DNA of 64,000 nucleotides, from contig NZ_JAOAMU010000004.1 in the NCBI RefSeq assembly GCF_025154075.1, positions 62,001-126,000 of the forward strand. Reading direction: 5' to 3'. The translations under genes and the position numbers were made by a program. This stretch comes from Chryseobacterium herbae (lineage in GTDB: Bacteria > Bacteroidota > Bacteroidia > Flavobacteriales > Weeksellaceae). How positions within the stretch are numbered: position 1 is the first letter of the stretch; every line of letters begins with the position of its first letter. Below, in pieces: positions 33,998-43,221 of this stretch. The notes below the pieces were generated by a model that did no database searches, was not told where the DNA came from, and saw only the letters and a program-made list of their open reading frames with translations.

Positions 33998-35014
33998 ATG
34001 AAAAATTTACTCTTTGGAGCTCTATTACTCAGCTTCATGTCTGCCTGCAACAGCGACAACATTGCTAACCAGGAAGACCTATCCCAAGATCCGGGTATAC
34101 CATCCGGTACTACCGCTTTGAAAAGAAGCTGTCCTTCTGATCTGATCAGACAGGAAAGACTTAAAAATAATCCGGCATTAAGGGCTAAATTTGAAGCAAA
34201 TGAATTACAGACTGAAAAATTTTCAAGAGACCTAGCAATGGGTAAAGTACTCGCAGACGGAACGGTTGAAATCCCGGTTATCTTCAATGTTATCTATAAT
34301 ACGACTGCCCAGAATATTTCTGATGCAAGAATCGCAGAACAAATCGCTGTATTGAATGCAGATTACAGTGCTACTAATTCTGATATCGGCGACATCCCTA
34401 CAGAATTCCAACCTGCCGCTGCCGGCAATGTAAAAATAAGCTTTAAATTAGTAAAAATCAACCGCAAACAAAGTTCAAAGACAGCATGGAAATCTACAGT
34501 GGATGAAATGAAATACTCAGCTAATGGAGGAATCGACGCTACAGATACTACCAAAAATCTGAATATCTGGGTCGTGAATTCTATTCTGGACAACAAGAAT
34601 AAGCCCGGAACACTGGGATATGCTTACTATCCGGAGGATGCAGGATTAGAGGATGACGGGGTTGTTTTAGACTACCGTTATGTAGGGAAAACAGGCGCTA
34701 CCTTTCCTTATAATTTAGGAAGAACCGCTACCCATGAAGTAGGCCACTATTTAAATCTTCCTCACCTTTGGGGATCATCCGACAATGGCTGTGAGACAGA
34801 CTTCTCTGCTGACACTCCCGCTTCTCCCGGCCCTAACTTTGATGAACCAAGCTATCCTCTATATGCAGTTTGCGGAGGGATAAACCGCTCTCAAATGTTT
34901 ATGAATTATATGGATTACGTAGATGACAGAGCTATGTGCATGTTCTCTGCCAACCAAAAAACAAGAATGCGGGCTGTAGTAGCAACAAATGGTCCAAGAG
35001 CCGGATTAAGATAA
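33998..35014 (+). CDS. M43 (pappalysin-type) zinc metalloprotease lipoprotein
   Basis: The 338-residue paralogue has a lipoprotein signal with Cys17 (FMSAC), HEVGHYLNLPHLWG at 246-259 with His256, and MFMNYMDYVDD for the Met-turn. It is closely related to the protein encoded at 35430 (same length and most of the sequence). A terminator follows. Confidence 0.92.
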   Translation: MKNLLFGALLLSFMSACNSDNIANQEDLSQDPGIPSGTTALKRSCPSDLIRQERLKNNPALRAKFEANELQTEKFSRDLAMGKVLADGTVEIPVIFNVIYNTTAQNISDARIAEQIAVLNADYSATNSDIGDIPTEFQPAAAGNVKISFKLVKINRKQSSKTAWKSTVDEMKYSANGGIDATDTTKNLNIWVVNSILDNKNKPGTLGYAYYPEDAGLEDDGVVLDYRYVGKTGATFPYNLGRTATHEVGHYLNLPHLWGSSDNGCETDFSADTPASPGPNFDEPSYPLYAVCGGINRSQMFMNYMDYVDDRAMCMFSANQKTRMRAVVATNGPRAGLR

Positions 35015-35039
35015 CATATTAATTAATTTTACCCATAAT

Positions 35040-35068
35040 AGCCTGAATCTTCTATTCAGGCTTTTTGT
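35040..35068 (+). terminator. Terminator of second M43 gene
   Basis: AGCCTGAA (35040-35047) and TTCAGGCT (35055-35062) form a short hairpin followed by T. Confidence 0.8.
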
Positions 35069-35111
35069 TTTATAGTGAACCAGATTTATCACCACATCGA
35101 TAAGATTCAAA

Positions 35112-35192
35112 AGCATTCATCAGAAAACCACCGTCACAGAACTAATTTTCAAGGAAATTGCAGGTGGATTGAAAAGTGAAATTTATACTTAA
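35112..35192 (+). pseudogene. Remnant of LuxR-family regulator HTH end
   Basis: In frame, this stretch reads TVTELIFKEIAGGLKS before a stop at 35190-35192. It matches TVTELSYKEIA in the HTH of the response regulator at 33123. Upstream a stop breaks the frame, so it is a decayed copy. It lies in the 415-base gap before the third M43 gene, which otherwise resembles the gap after the intact regulator. Confidence 0.75.
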
Positions 35193-35372
35193 AAATATAA
35201 ATCATTTTGAACAATTTGCATAATTATTTTCAACAAAAACAAATTAAGAGATAAAATAATTAGACACACATTAGTGATTTGATTAAAATTCAACTAAACA
35301 ACAAAAAACATACATAATATTCAACAACAACAACTATTAAATGAAAAATATTTAAATATTTTTCAAAATATC

Positions 35373-35403
35373 TTGTTTATTAATTTTTTATAATATAAAT
35401 TTG
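35373..35403 (+). promoter_or_regulatory. Promoter of third M43 gene (TTG-N20-TAAATTTG)
   Basis: TTG (35373-35375) and TAAATTTG (35396-35403) are 20 bases apart and lie about 26 bases before the ATG, as at the second M43 gene. Confidence 0.6.
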
Positions 35404-35429
35404 AAGACCAAACCATTAATAATTTATAT

Positions 35430-36446
35430 ATGAAAAAGCTATTATTTGGAGCTCTTGTCCTGAGCTTCATGTCCGCCTGTAACAATGATACTATTTCCAA
35501 TCAGGAGGATGCATCACAGGATCCCGGGACTGCTTCCGGTATGACTGCATCAAAAAGAGCCTGCCCTTCTGATCTCATAAGAGAAAAAGCGCTGAAAAGC
35601 GATCCTGCATTAAGGGCCAGATTCGAAGCTAACGAATTACAATCTGAAAATTTTTTAAGAGATCTTTCTATGGGTAAAGTACTTGCAGACGGAACCGTTG
35701 AAATCCCTGTTGTTTTCAATGTAATCTACAATACTTCTTCCCAAAATGTTTCTGATGCAAGAATCGCAGAACAAATTGCAGTACTGAATGCAGATTACGG
35801 TGCTACCAATTCCGACATCAATAAAATACCTGCAGCGTTTCAACCTTCTGCTGCCGGCAATGTAAAAATCAGCTTCAAGCTGGTAGCCACCAACCGTAAG
35901 CAAAGCACAAAAACAGGCTGGAGATCTGATCTTGAAGAAATGAAAAAATCAACTACCGGCGGTATTAATGCTACTGACCCTACAAAAAATATGAATATCT
36001 GGGTTGTTAATTCTATCCTTGACGAGGATAGCCAGCCTGGAACATTAGGATACGCTTACTATCCTGAATCTGCAGGATTATGGTATGACGGTCTTGTAAT
36101 AGGCTATCAATACATAGGAAAAACAGGTGCTTCTGCTCCGTTTAATTTAGGAAGAACAGTTACACACGAAGTAGGTCACTATTTAAACTTACCTCACCTG
36201 TGGGGATCGTCTAATACAGGTTGTCAGACAGATTATTCTAATGACACGCCAGCTTCTCCTGGTCCTAACTTTGGAACTCCATCATATCCTTTAAACAAAG
36301 TTTGCGGAGGAGTGAGCCGCTCTCAGATGTTTATGAATTATATGGATTATGTGGATGACAAAGCTATGTTTATGTTCTCTGCGAACCAAAAAACAAGAAT
36401 GCAGGCTGTAGTGGCTGCAGCTGGTCCAAGAGCTGGATTAAGATAA
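35430..36446 (+). CDS. M43 (pappalysin-type) zinc metalloprotease lipoprotein
   Basis: The 338-residue protein is the third paralogue, with a lipoprotein signal (FMSACNND), HEVGHYLNLPHLWG at 246-259 and MFMNYMDYVDD. It differs from its neighbour at 33998 mainly in the N-terminal linker and a loop region. The duplicated regulator fragment and matching promoters indicate that it arose by tandem duplication of the upstream gene and its leader. Confidence 0.92.
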   Translation: MKKLLFGALVLSFMSACNNDTISNQEDASQDPGTASGMTASKRACPSDLIREKALKSDPALRARFEANELQSENFLRDLSMGKVLADGTVEIPVVFNVIYNTSSQNVSDARIAEQIAVLNADYGATNSDINKIPAAFQPSAAGNVKISFKLVATNRKQSTKTGWRSDLEEMKKSTTGGINATDPTKNMNIWVVNSILDEDSQPGTLGYAYYPESAGLWYDGLVIGYQYIGKTGASAPFNLGRTVTHEVGHYLNLPHLWGSSNTGCQTDYSNDTPASPGPNFGTPSYPLNKVCGGVSRSQMFMNYMDYVDDKAMFMFSANQKTRMQAVVAAAGPRAGLR

Positions 36447-36471
36447 TACACACCAAATTAACTTTACATAA

Positions 36472-36506
36472 AAAGAGCCTGGATTTTACATTCAGGCTCT
36501 TTATTA
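36472..36506. terminator. Bidirectional terminator between M43 and M1 peptidase genes
   Basis: AAAGAGCCTG (36472-36481) and CAGGCTCTTT (36493-36502) pair fully. The hairpin lies between convergent genes. Confidence 0.85.
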
Positions 36507-36560
36507 TTGTACAGATCAAATAATTCGAAATTAGAAATATTTAACTCAATATTTTTTGTT

Positions 36561-38426
36561 TTATAATGCTCTTGTGTTATTATCCGGCGTATAATCCATA
36601 AAGATATCTCCGTCTAAAGTCACAGATTTCACTTTCTTTTTAATAGGAACGGTAAGATCTGTCTGCTTCTGGTTTTTCTCCCAGATTCCGGGTGAGAAAT
36701 GAAGCTTTTCCACGGATCCGTCTTCGTAATTAAGTACGGCATCAAAAGGAATTGCAAATCCGCCTACATTATCTACATTCACGGTAAGAAGGTCGTTAAG
36801 CTGTGAGGCACCGGCAACTTTTAAATCAATATAATTGTTGGTATAAAACCAGTTTTGAAAGAACCAGTTCAGATTTTTCCCTGAACCTGTATTCATTGAA
36901 TTAAAATAATCCCACGGCACAGGATGTTTTCCATTCCAGTTATCCATATAATGAAGAAGCGCTTTTTTAAACAGATCGTCTCCTAAATAATCTTTCAATG
37001 CAAGATAAGACAGGGATGCTTTTACATAAGAATTGTTTCCGTATCCCGCACCACTTACCTGAGTACTCATCGTAATAACCGGCTGATCCTGTTCGGCAGA
37101 AGGATCTTTGATCCACTTTTTAACGCGGAAGTTTTTATAGAATTCTTTCGCTGCATCTTCACCGTTTTCATCAATTCCGATCAGGTATTCAAGAGTCGTC
37201 GCCCAACCTTCGTCCATAAAAGCATAACGGGTTTCATTAATTCCCATATAAAAAGGGAAATAAGTATGGGCAATCTCATGATCTGCCGTAAGCCTTGCAT
37301 CACGAAGATCATCAGGAATACTGGTATCGTTGATCATCATTGGATATTCCATATCTGCATATCCCTGAATAGCAGTCATCACATTATAAGGATATTCCAC
37401 GCCCGGCCATTTCTTTGAAAACCAGTCCATATTATAACGCATCCACTCTACATACTGTTCAAAATCTTTTGCTCCTGTTTTATAGGCTGACTGAACACTT
37501 GCTCTTTTTGATTTCAACTGAACACTTGCTGCGTCCCAAACATAATGGTTGCTTAGTGCAAAACAGAAATCCGTGATATGATTCGCTTTGAATTTCCAAA
37601 CATTCCATTTATTAGGCTTGGTTACTTTTCCGGACCTCATCTCCTGCTCGGAAGCAATTTGTATTACTTTATCGCTTTTAATGGAAGCTTTGTATCTTTT
37701 TAAATATTCCGGCTGAAGTACGGCATCCGGGTTCAAAAAATCTCCTGTAGCCCAAACCACGAAATTTTTCGGAGCAGAGATGGTAAAGTTATAATCATTA
37801 AAGTCGTTATAAAACTCCTGTCTGTCCGAATGAGGAAGCATATCCCAACCATTGTAATCATCGTACACCGAAATTCTAGGGAAAGAATAAGCTACATAAA
37901 AAGTTTCGGGATCTATCTGACCTTCCCTTCCGCTCTGAACGGAAAGTGGATATTCCCACTCTATTTTGATCTCTGTTTTAGATCCGGCTTTAAGGGATTT
38001 ATTCAGTTTTACTTTTTCTACCGTTCCCCAGTCATCGCTGTTTACGGCATATTTTTCGCCGTTTACCACGAACGATTTGATATGAAGACCTGAAGACAGG
38101 AAATCTTTAGACACCGTTCCTGATCTCGGTGACTGCGGTTTGTGGAGGTTATTCACAAATCTGATGGCCAGTTCAGGAAGTTCGTCCGGGCTGTTATTAG
38201 TATAGGTGATGGTTTCTTTTCCTGAAACAGTCTTCGTTCCGGCATCCACTTTTACATCAACATTATAAATTCCTTTATTCTGCCAATAGTTTTTGCCTGG
38301 CGCACCGGAAATATCCCGGGTACCTTTTTCATAGGCTTTTTTAATATTCCTCGGCATATAAAGCTCCTGCGCAGAAATTTGCTGCATCAAAACAGTCACT
38401 GCCAGAGCATAAAGAAATCGTTTCAT
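36561..38426 (-). CDS. Secreted M1-family metallopeptidase
   Basis: The 621-residue protein has a signal peptide (cleaved near MQQISAQ, residue 20), a beta-rich N-terminal domain and the M1 zinc site HEIAH at 383-387 with Glu406 (DEGWATTLE). It lacks the GAMEN motif of classical aminopeptidases, which agrees with M1 family members acting on peptides at the cell surface. A second M1 gene lies at 44300. Confidence 0.9.
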   Translation of the reverse strand: MKRFLYALAVTVLMQQISAQELYMPRNIKKAYEKGTRDISGAPGKNYWQNKGIYNVDVKVDAGTKTVSGKETITYTNNSPDELPELAIRFVNNLHKPQSPRSGTVSKDFLSSGLHIKSFVVNGEKYAVNSDDWGTVEKVKLNKSLKAGSKTEIKIEWEYPLSVQSGREGQIDPETFYVAYSFPRISVYDDYNGWDMLPHSDRQEFYNDFNDYNFTISAPKNFVVWATGDFLNPDAVLQPEYLKRYKASIKSDKVIQIASEQEMRSGKVTKPNKWNVWKFKANHITDFCFALSNHYVWDAASVQLKSKRASVQSAYKTGAKDFEQYVEWMRYNMDWFSKKWPGVEYPYNVMTAIQGYADMEYPMMINDTSIPDDLRDARLTADHEIAHTYFPFYMGINETRYAFMDEGWATTLEYLIGIDENGEDAAKEFYKNFRVKKWIKDPSAEQDQPVITMSTQVSGAGYGNNSYVKASLSYLALKDYLGDDLFKKALLHYMDNWNGKHPVPWDYFNSMNTGSGKNLNWFFQNWFYTNNYIDLKVAGASQLNDLLTVNVDNVGGFAIPFDAVLNYEDGSVEKLHFSPGIWEKNQKQTDLTVPIKKKVKSVTLDGDIFMDYTPDNNTRAL

Positions 38427-38711
38427 ATCTCTAATTTTTAAAAATAAGTATCAAAATTAGCGAAAATGTAACACCGGGCAGTCATTTCTTTTATAATAAT
38501 GTTTTATAGCTATTAATTTTTTATTTTTTTAAAGATTTCAGATATGAGACTTCAGATTTCAGACATCGTCACACTCATCACTTGCGGCAACAAAATATTG
38601 ATTTACAACAACTTGATCTTTATTTAATCTTTCCGGACTGACAGATTTCAAAATTCGAATCTCATAACTCAAAAACGCTCCCACTCTCCCACCCCGTAAC
38701 ACGAAACCCGA

Positions 38712-41084
38712 TCACAATCTATCCTGTTCATCCGTCTTCTTAATCGTTTTAGCATTCTTCACCGCCTGGTTCCCAAAATTAAATTTCAGTGAAAGCGTAA
38801 ATCCCTGCGTATCTCCATAATCCAGAAAGTAATTGTCCTGATTGGCATATTTCGTACTAATCTTCTGTCCCATGGTTCTGAAGATATCATTGACAATAAA
38901 TGAGGCTTCCAGTTTTTTATTAAAGAATTTACGGTTCATCACAAAATAAGCAGACCATGCGCTGGAGATCGTAAAAGTTCCCTGTATTCCAGGTGAATAA
39001 TATTTGTGTCCCACCTCCATTTTCCAGTCATTGCTTTTATCTAAAGTAACAGCTGTTGAAACATTCGATACCCAGTTCCACACTTTATTTTTATACAGGA
39101 GATCATCCATTCCTTTGAAATAATTTTCGTTGTGTTCCAGATTTTCAGAAAGGATAAGTGTCCACCACGGTTTGATCTGGAAACTTTTGTACAGACTTGC
39201 TCCAAAAGCCTGTCCTTTTTCAATATTGGTGAAATAGTAAATCAGATTGTTCGTACTTGGTTCCTGAAATGAAATTTCCATAGACGGATAAATCTCTTTC
39301 CGGTAATACAGATCCAGATTCCAGCCTTTCCACGAATACGTAAGATTCAGATTGTGAATGATGGTCGCTTTCAGTTTTGGATCTCCCTGATAATAGGAAA
39401 ATAAATTATAGTACGATTTCGCCGGATTCAGCCATGAATAAGAAGGTCTGCTGATCCTTTTGCCATAAGAGAACCCGAATTCATGCTTGCTTTCGGTCGT
39501 ATATTGTGCATAAAATGTAGGAAAGAGGTTCCAATAATTGTTCTTATTTCGCTCATAAGGTTCGGAAACTACACCTTCCAGGTCTGTCATTTCTGCACGG
39601 AGGCCTCCTTTAAAATTCCACTTTCCGAGATTGTAGGCCAGTGAAGAATAGACTGCAAAATTATGCTCTTTGTAATCAAACAGACTGCTTTTCTCAGGAC
39701 GCAATTGCAGAATTCCGTTTTCGTTGTCTGAAAAATCCAGTCCGCTCATTGTTTTCACAAAACTGTATTTCACTCCGGATTCCACCTCCAGCTTTTTATC
39801 TTTCCACTGATAATCGGCCTGTGTGGAATATAATTTGACATCGGCTTTATTTTGGGTAAAGAAATTATCATCCTTGGGTGTCTCACCTGCAAAATTCAGA
39901 TGGGTAAGCACATTCTGGTATTTATCCACATTGTTTCCTGTAAAATAACTGATCCATGAAAGACTGCTTTTCTTATTCAATTTTCGGTCGATCTGAAAAC
40001 TCAGTGAATTATTGATCGTTCTGGACTGATGATCATTAATGGTGGTATAATCGGACTCAGCCATATTCTGACTGTTGTAGATCAATGTAGGCACCACATA
40101 AGTTCCAAAAGATTTCGGACTGAAGAATCCTGAGTAATTCAGACTCAGATTCGTCAGGCTGTCAATTTCATATTCCGCATTGAAGTTGAGAGTATTCTGT
40201 GCATTATTTTTATCTTTCCGGTTCATGGTACTCACCCATCTGGTCTGGCTTTCCTGGTAATTGACGTAATCAGTCCCCTCACGGTAATAGGTTCCGAAAC
40301 CTCTGTAATAGCTCCCCATTAATGAAAGTTTATCCTTTTTGTAATATTGGGACACGCCTGTTACTCCTTTTGCATATTGGGTCTGAACGTATTTTGAGGA
40401 AACAATCCCGCGGTAACCTTCAATCTTATTTTTCTTCATGACGATATTCAGGACTGCGCTGCCGGAGGCTTCATATTTTGCAGGCGGATTGGTAATCACT
40501 TCTACCGATTTGATTTCATCTCCCTGTGTATTTTCAAGAAAGTTTTTGAGCTCATCTCCGGTCAGCATTACTTTTTTATCATTGATGGTCACCAAAATCC
40601 CCGTACCTCCTTTGATGGCAATCACATCATTGTTGATCGTTACATTGGGCGTTTTCTTTAAGATTTCCCATGCGTTTAGTGAAGAGACATTACTGTTTTC
40701 CACATTGAATTCCAGGCGGTCTACTTTTCTAGTGACTACCGGTTTCTGCTTGGTCATTACGACGGCTTCTATTTCCTGAGTTTCTTTGTTAAGGATGATT
40801 TTTAAAAATTCATTCCCTTTTTGCAGATCCACTATTTTTTCAAACGGAGCATAATCTGTTTTTTTGACGGCTATTTTTATGGAATCACCCGAGATCCCTT
40901 CTACACTGAAATAACCGTTCTGATCAGTTTTCAGTGTTTTGATCAGTTCATTTTTTAAATTATAAACGGTGATATCCGCGGAAGATATTTTGCTACTCCC
41001 GGTATCCGTCACTGAACCTTTAATAATCTTCGTCTGGGCCGACAGCATTATTGGAAACAGCAGTAAAAGAAAAACTTTATACAT
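38712..41084 (-). CDS. Outer-membrane beta-barrel protein (TonB-dependent receptor-like)
   Basis: I use the ATG at 41082-41084 (MYKVFLLLLFPIMLSAQ, a signal peptide); an upstream frame extension is unlikely to be translated. The protein of about 790 residues has a carboxypeptidase-regulatory-like domain (about 20-105), a plug-like region and a large barrel of alternating strands. It resembles the outer-membrane barrel family of SusC/TonB-type proteins in Bacteroidota. It is divergent from a two-component operon and shares the control region with the GGTTAATG repeats. Confidence 0.85.
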   Translation of the reverse strand: MYKVFLLLLFPIMLSAQTKIIKGSVTDTGSSKISSADITVYNLKNELIKTLKTDQNGYFSVEGISGDSIKIAVKKTDYAPFEKIVDLQKGNEFLKIILNKETQEIEAVVMTKQKPVVTRKVDRLEFNVENSNVSSLNAWEILKKTPNVTINNDVIAIKGGTGILVTINDKKVMLTGDELKNFLENTQGDEIKSVEVITNPPAKYEASGSAVLNIVMKKNKIEGYRGIVSSKYVQTQYAKGVTGVSQYYKKDKLSLMGSYYRGFGTYYREGTDYVNYQESQTRWVSTMNRKDKNNAQNTLNFNAEYEIDSLTNLSLNYSGFFSPKSFGTYVVPTLIYNSQNMAESDYTTINDHQSRTINNSLSFQIDRKLNKKSSLSWISYFTGNNVDKYQNVLTHLNFAGETPKDDNFFTQNKADVKLYSTQADYQWKDKKLEVESGVKYSFVKTMSGLDFSDNENGILQLRPEKSSLFDYKEHNFAVYSSLAYNLGKWNFKGGLRAEMTDLEGVVSEPYERNKNNYWNLFPTFYAQYTTESKHEFGFSYGKRISRPSYSWLNPAKSYYNLFSYYQGDPKLKATIIHNLNLTYSWKGWNLDLYYRKEIYPSMEISFQEPSTNNLIYYFTNIEKGQAFGASLYKSFQIKPWWTLILSENLEHNENYFKGMDDLLYKNKVWNWVSNVSTAVTLDKSNDWKMEVGHKYYSPGIQGTFTISSAWSAYFVMNRKFFNKKLEASFIVNDIFRTMGQKISTKYANQDNYFLDYGDTQGFTLSLKFNFGNQAVKNAKTIKKTDEQDRL

Positions 41085-41155
41085 AATTGATTCTGAAAAG
41101 CATGGATGTGACTCTGCTTTCCGGTTCAAAATTCAGTATTTACAGAGAGAATTTC

Positions 41156-41185
41156 GGTTAATGGAAGGTTAATGATGGGTTAATG
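41156..41185. promoter_or_regulatory. Three GGTTAATG direct repeats, 11-bp spacing
   Basis: Identical copies of GGTTAATG lie at 41156-41163, 41167-41174 and 41178-41185, exactly one helical turn (11 bp) apart. OmpR/PhoB-family regulators bind such arrays as head-to-tail dimers. They lie 25 bases before a TATCTTTG element and between the outer-membrane protein and sensor kinase genes, so the downstream response regulator is the likely binder. Confidence 0.7.
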
Positions 41186-41210
41186 CCAGCAAGGGGAAGC
41201 CTAAAGTTTT

Positions 41211-41218
41211 TATCTTTG
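41211..41218 (+). promoter_or_regulatory. Promoter element TATCTTTG of two-component operon
   Basis: An exact TAnnTTTG lies only five bases before the ATG at 41224, and no TTG is found at the usual upstream distance. The operon may thus be transcribed nearly without a leader and need an activator at the repeats. Confidence 0.6.
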
Positions 41219-41223
41219 TTTCA

Positions 41224-42540
41224 ATGATCACCAAAAGCAAAAATCTTATTGCTCTTTTCGCGGCCCTGTTCCTGCTTCTGCTTGGGATACAGGCGTATTT
41301 TATGTACAAGACGTATCAGGTAAAGGAACGGGAGATCTACAGAGATGTTCATGCAAGACTTACCAACTATACCGACAGACTGGAAGATCTGGGTGGCATC
41401 AAAAGCAGAACAGATGATACTATTCAGAAGATTTTAATCCGATATCATGATAAAAAGATCAGTAAAAAAGATTTTCTGGAGTACTTTAAAAAAAACAGAA
41501 AGGAAAATGAAAAGCATCTCAGCGACTACGTAGATGCAAGTTTTAAAAAAGAAGGCTATAAAATTGCTACCAAAACAGAATATATTTCCATTATTTACAT
41601 TCCTGACAGCACGAGCCTGATTGATCAGCCGATCACCCTGTATGAAACCCGAAACAAAGTTTCCAATCCTAAAATTTCCAATACAGGTAAATGGGAAACT
41701 ACATCAAGATCCACGACTAATGATGACACTCCCGGCAGAAATGACTCTTTTATTCTGAAAAGCAATACCGGTTTCGAGATTTTAAACATCAAAACCATCA
41801 TATTTAAAGAGCTTGCCCTGCTCACCATATGCTGTGCTGCCATCCTTGCCAGTGTGCTCTTACTTTACATTTTCACCGTTAAAAATCTGGCCCGCCAGCA
41901 GAAACAGGTAGAAGTTCTCCACACCGTTGTGGATAATATTTCCCATGAATTCAAAACGCCGATCGCCACTTTAAAAATAGCCTCAAAAACTTTAAAAAAA
42001 GAATGGAATCCTGAAACACTGCCCCTCATCGACCGGCAGATCAATCGTCTGGAAAACCTGATGATTCAGCTCCACAAAGACGAAACTTCTGAGGAAGTTC
42101 TTTCGATACAACCGGAAGACTGGAGTTTTTTTGTGCAGGATCTCGCCTTCACTTATCCTGAAATCAATTTTGATTTGTCCAATAAAATCACAGATGAGCT
42201 TCCTTTTGACCAGCATCTTATGGAAACGCTCATCAAAAATCTTTGTGAGAACAGTGTAAAGTACGGAGCTTCCGATGTGAAAATCAATATCAATAATTCT
42301 TCTCAAACCCTCAAAATAGAGATCAGCGACAATGGCTGCGGCATTGAGAAAAAGGAACTTGCCCACATTTTTGAAAAATTCTACAGAATCCAGTCTAATA
42401 ATATTCACAACACCAAAGGATTGGGACTGGGGCTTTATTTTGTGAAAAAGATCGTCACGAAATACGGTGGCAGCATAGAAGTTTCCAGCCTTCCTAAAAC
42501 CGAAACGACCTTTAAAATATCTGTTCCTTATGAAAACTAA
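41224..42540 (+). CDS. Sensor histidine kinase (OmpR-type system)
   Basis: The 438-residue kinase has a membrane helix at about 8-27, an extracytoplasmic domain of about 165 residues, a second helix (about 196-217), and the H-box NISHEFKTP with His241. The ATPase domain has ENSVKYG and DNGCGIEKKE. It overlaps the response regulator gene by 11 bases. The sensed signal is unknown; the neighbouring outer-membrane barrel hints at an envelope or nutrient cue. Confidence 0.92.
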   Translation: MITKSKNLIALFAALFLLLLGIQAYFMYKTYQVKEREIYRDVHARLTNYTDRLEDLGGIKSRTDDTIQKILIRYHDKKISKKDFLEYFKKNRKENEKHLSDYVDASFKKEGYKIATKTEYISIIYIPDSTSLIDQPITLYETRNKVSNPKISNTGKWETTSRSTTNDDTPGRNDSFILKSNTGFEILNIKTIIFKELALLTICCAAILASVLLLYIFTVKNLARQQKQVEVLHTVVDNISHEFKTPIATLKIASKTLKKEWNPETLPLIDRQINRLENLMIQLHKDETSEEVLSIQPEDWSFFVQDLAFTYPEINFDLSNKITDELPFDQHLMETLIKNLCENSVKYGASDVKININNSSQTLKIEISDNGCGIEKKELAHIFEKFYRIQSNNIHNTKGLGLGLYFVKKIVTKYGGSIEVSSLPKTETTFKISVPYEN

Positions 42541-43213
42541 GATCCTTTTAGCAGAAGACGACCCGGATTTCGGGATGATCCTGAAACAGTATCTGGAACT
42601 GGAGGATTTTGAAGTAACGTGGTTTCAGAATCCTGAAGACGTTGTTGGTCTTTTAAGCACTGATTTCCCTTTTCACATTGGAATTTTGGACATTATGATG
42701 CCTTCCATTGATGGTTTTTCTTTAGCCAAAATGATTTTAAAGGAGAAAAATAATTTCCCCCTGCTTTTCCTCACGGCCAAAAATCAGAAAATAGACCGCC
42801 TGATGGGCCTGAAGATCGGAGCAGACGATTATATTGCCAAACCCTGCGATCCGGAAGAGCTGGTGTTGAGAATTAAAAATATCCTTAAAAGAACCCAGCC
42901 AAACACTCCGGCGCAGATCAAAATAGGGGACTATTATTTTGATACAGAAAAACTACTGCTTTCCCATCCTGAGGGCAATGTACGGCTTACGATCAGAGAA
43001 CGGGAACTTCTTCTGTATCTTCTAAAATATAACGGAACCATGATCAAAAGGGATGATATTCTGGATAGTCTCTGGGAAACGAACGATTATTTCACGGGAA
43101 GAAGCCTTGATGTATTTATAAGCCGTCTGCGGAAATATTTCATGAATGATCCCAAAATAAAAATCCAATCCCTGAGAGGAATTGGATTTGAAGTTGATTT
43201 TCCGGTAAACTGA
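42530..43213 (+). CDS. OmpR-family response regulator
   Basis: The 227-residue regulator has Asp54 (LDIMMP) in its receiver domain and a winged-helix domain with the usual RERELLLYLLKYNGTM and SLDVFISRLRKYF segments. It likely binds the GGTTAATG repeats upstream and so regulates its own operon and possibly the divergent outer-membrane gene. The stop lies 8 bases before the convergent phosphatase gene. Confidence 0.93.
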   Translation: MKTKILLAEDDPDFGMILKQYLELEDFEVTWFQNPEDVVGLLSTDFPFHIGILDIMMPSIDGFSLAKMILKEKNNFPLLFLTAKNQKIDRLMGLKIGADDYIAKPCDPEELVLRIKNILKRTQPNTPAQIKIGDYYFDTEKLLLSHPEGNVRLTIRERELLLYLLKYNGTMIKRDDILDSLWETNDYFTGRSLDVFISRLRKYFMNDPKIKIQSLRGIGFEVDFPVN

Positions 43214-43221
43214 TTCCAGAA

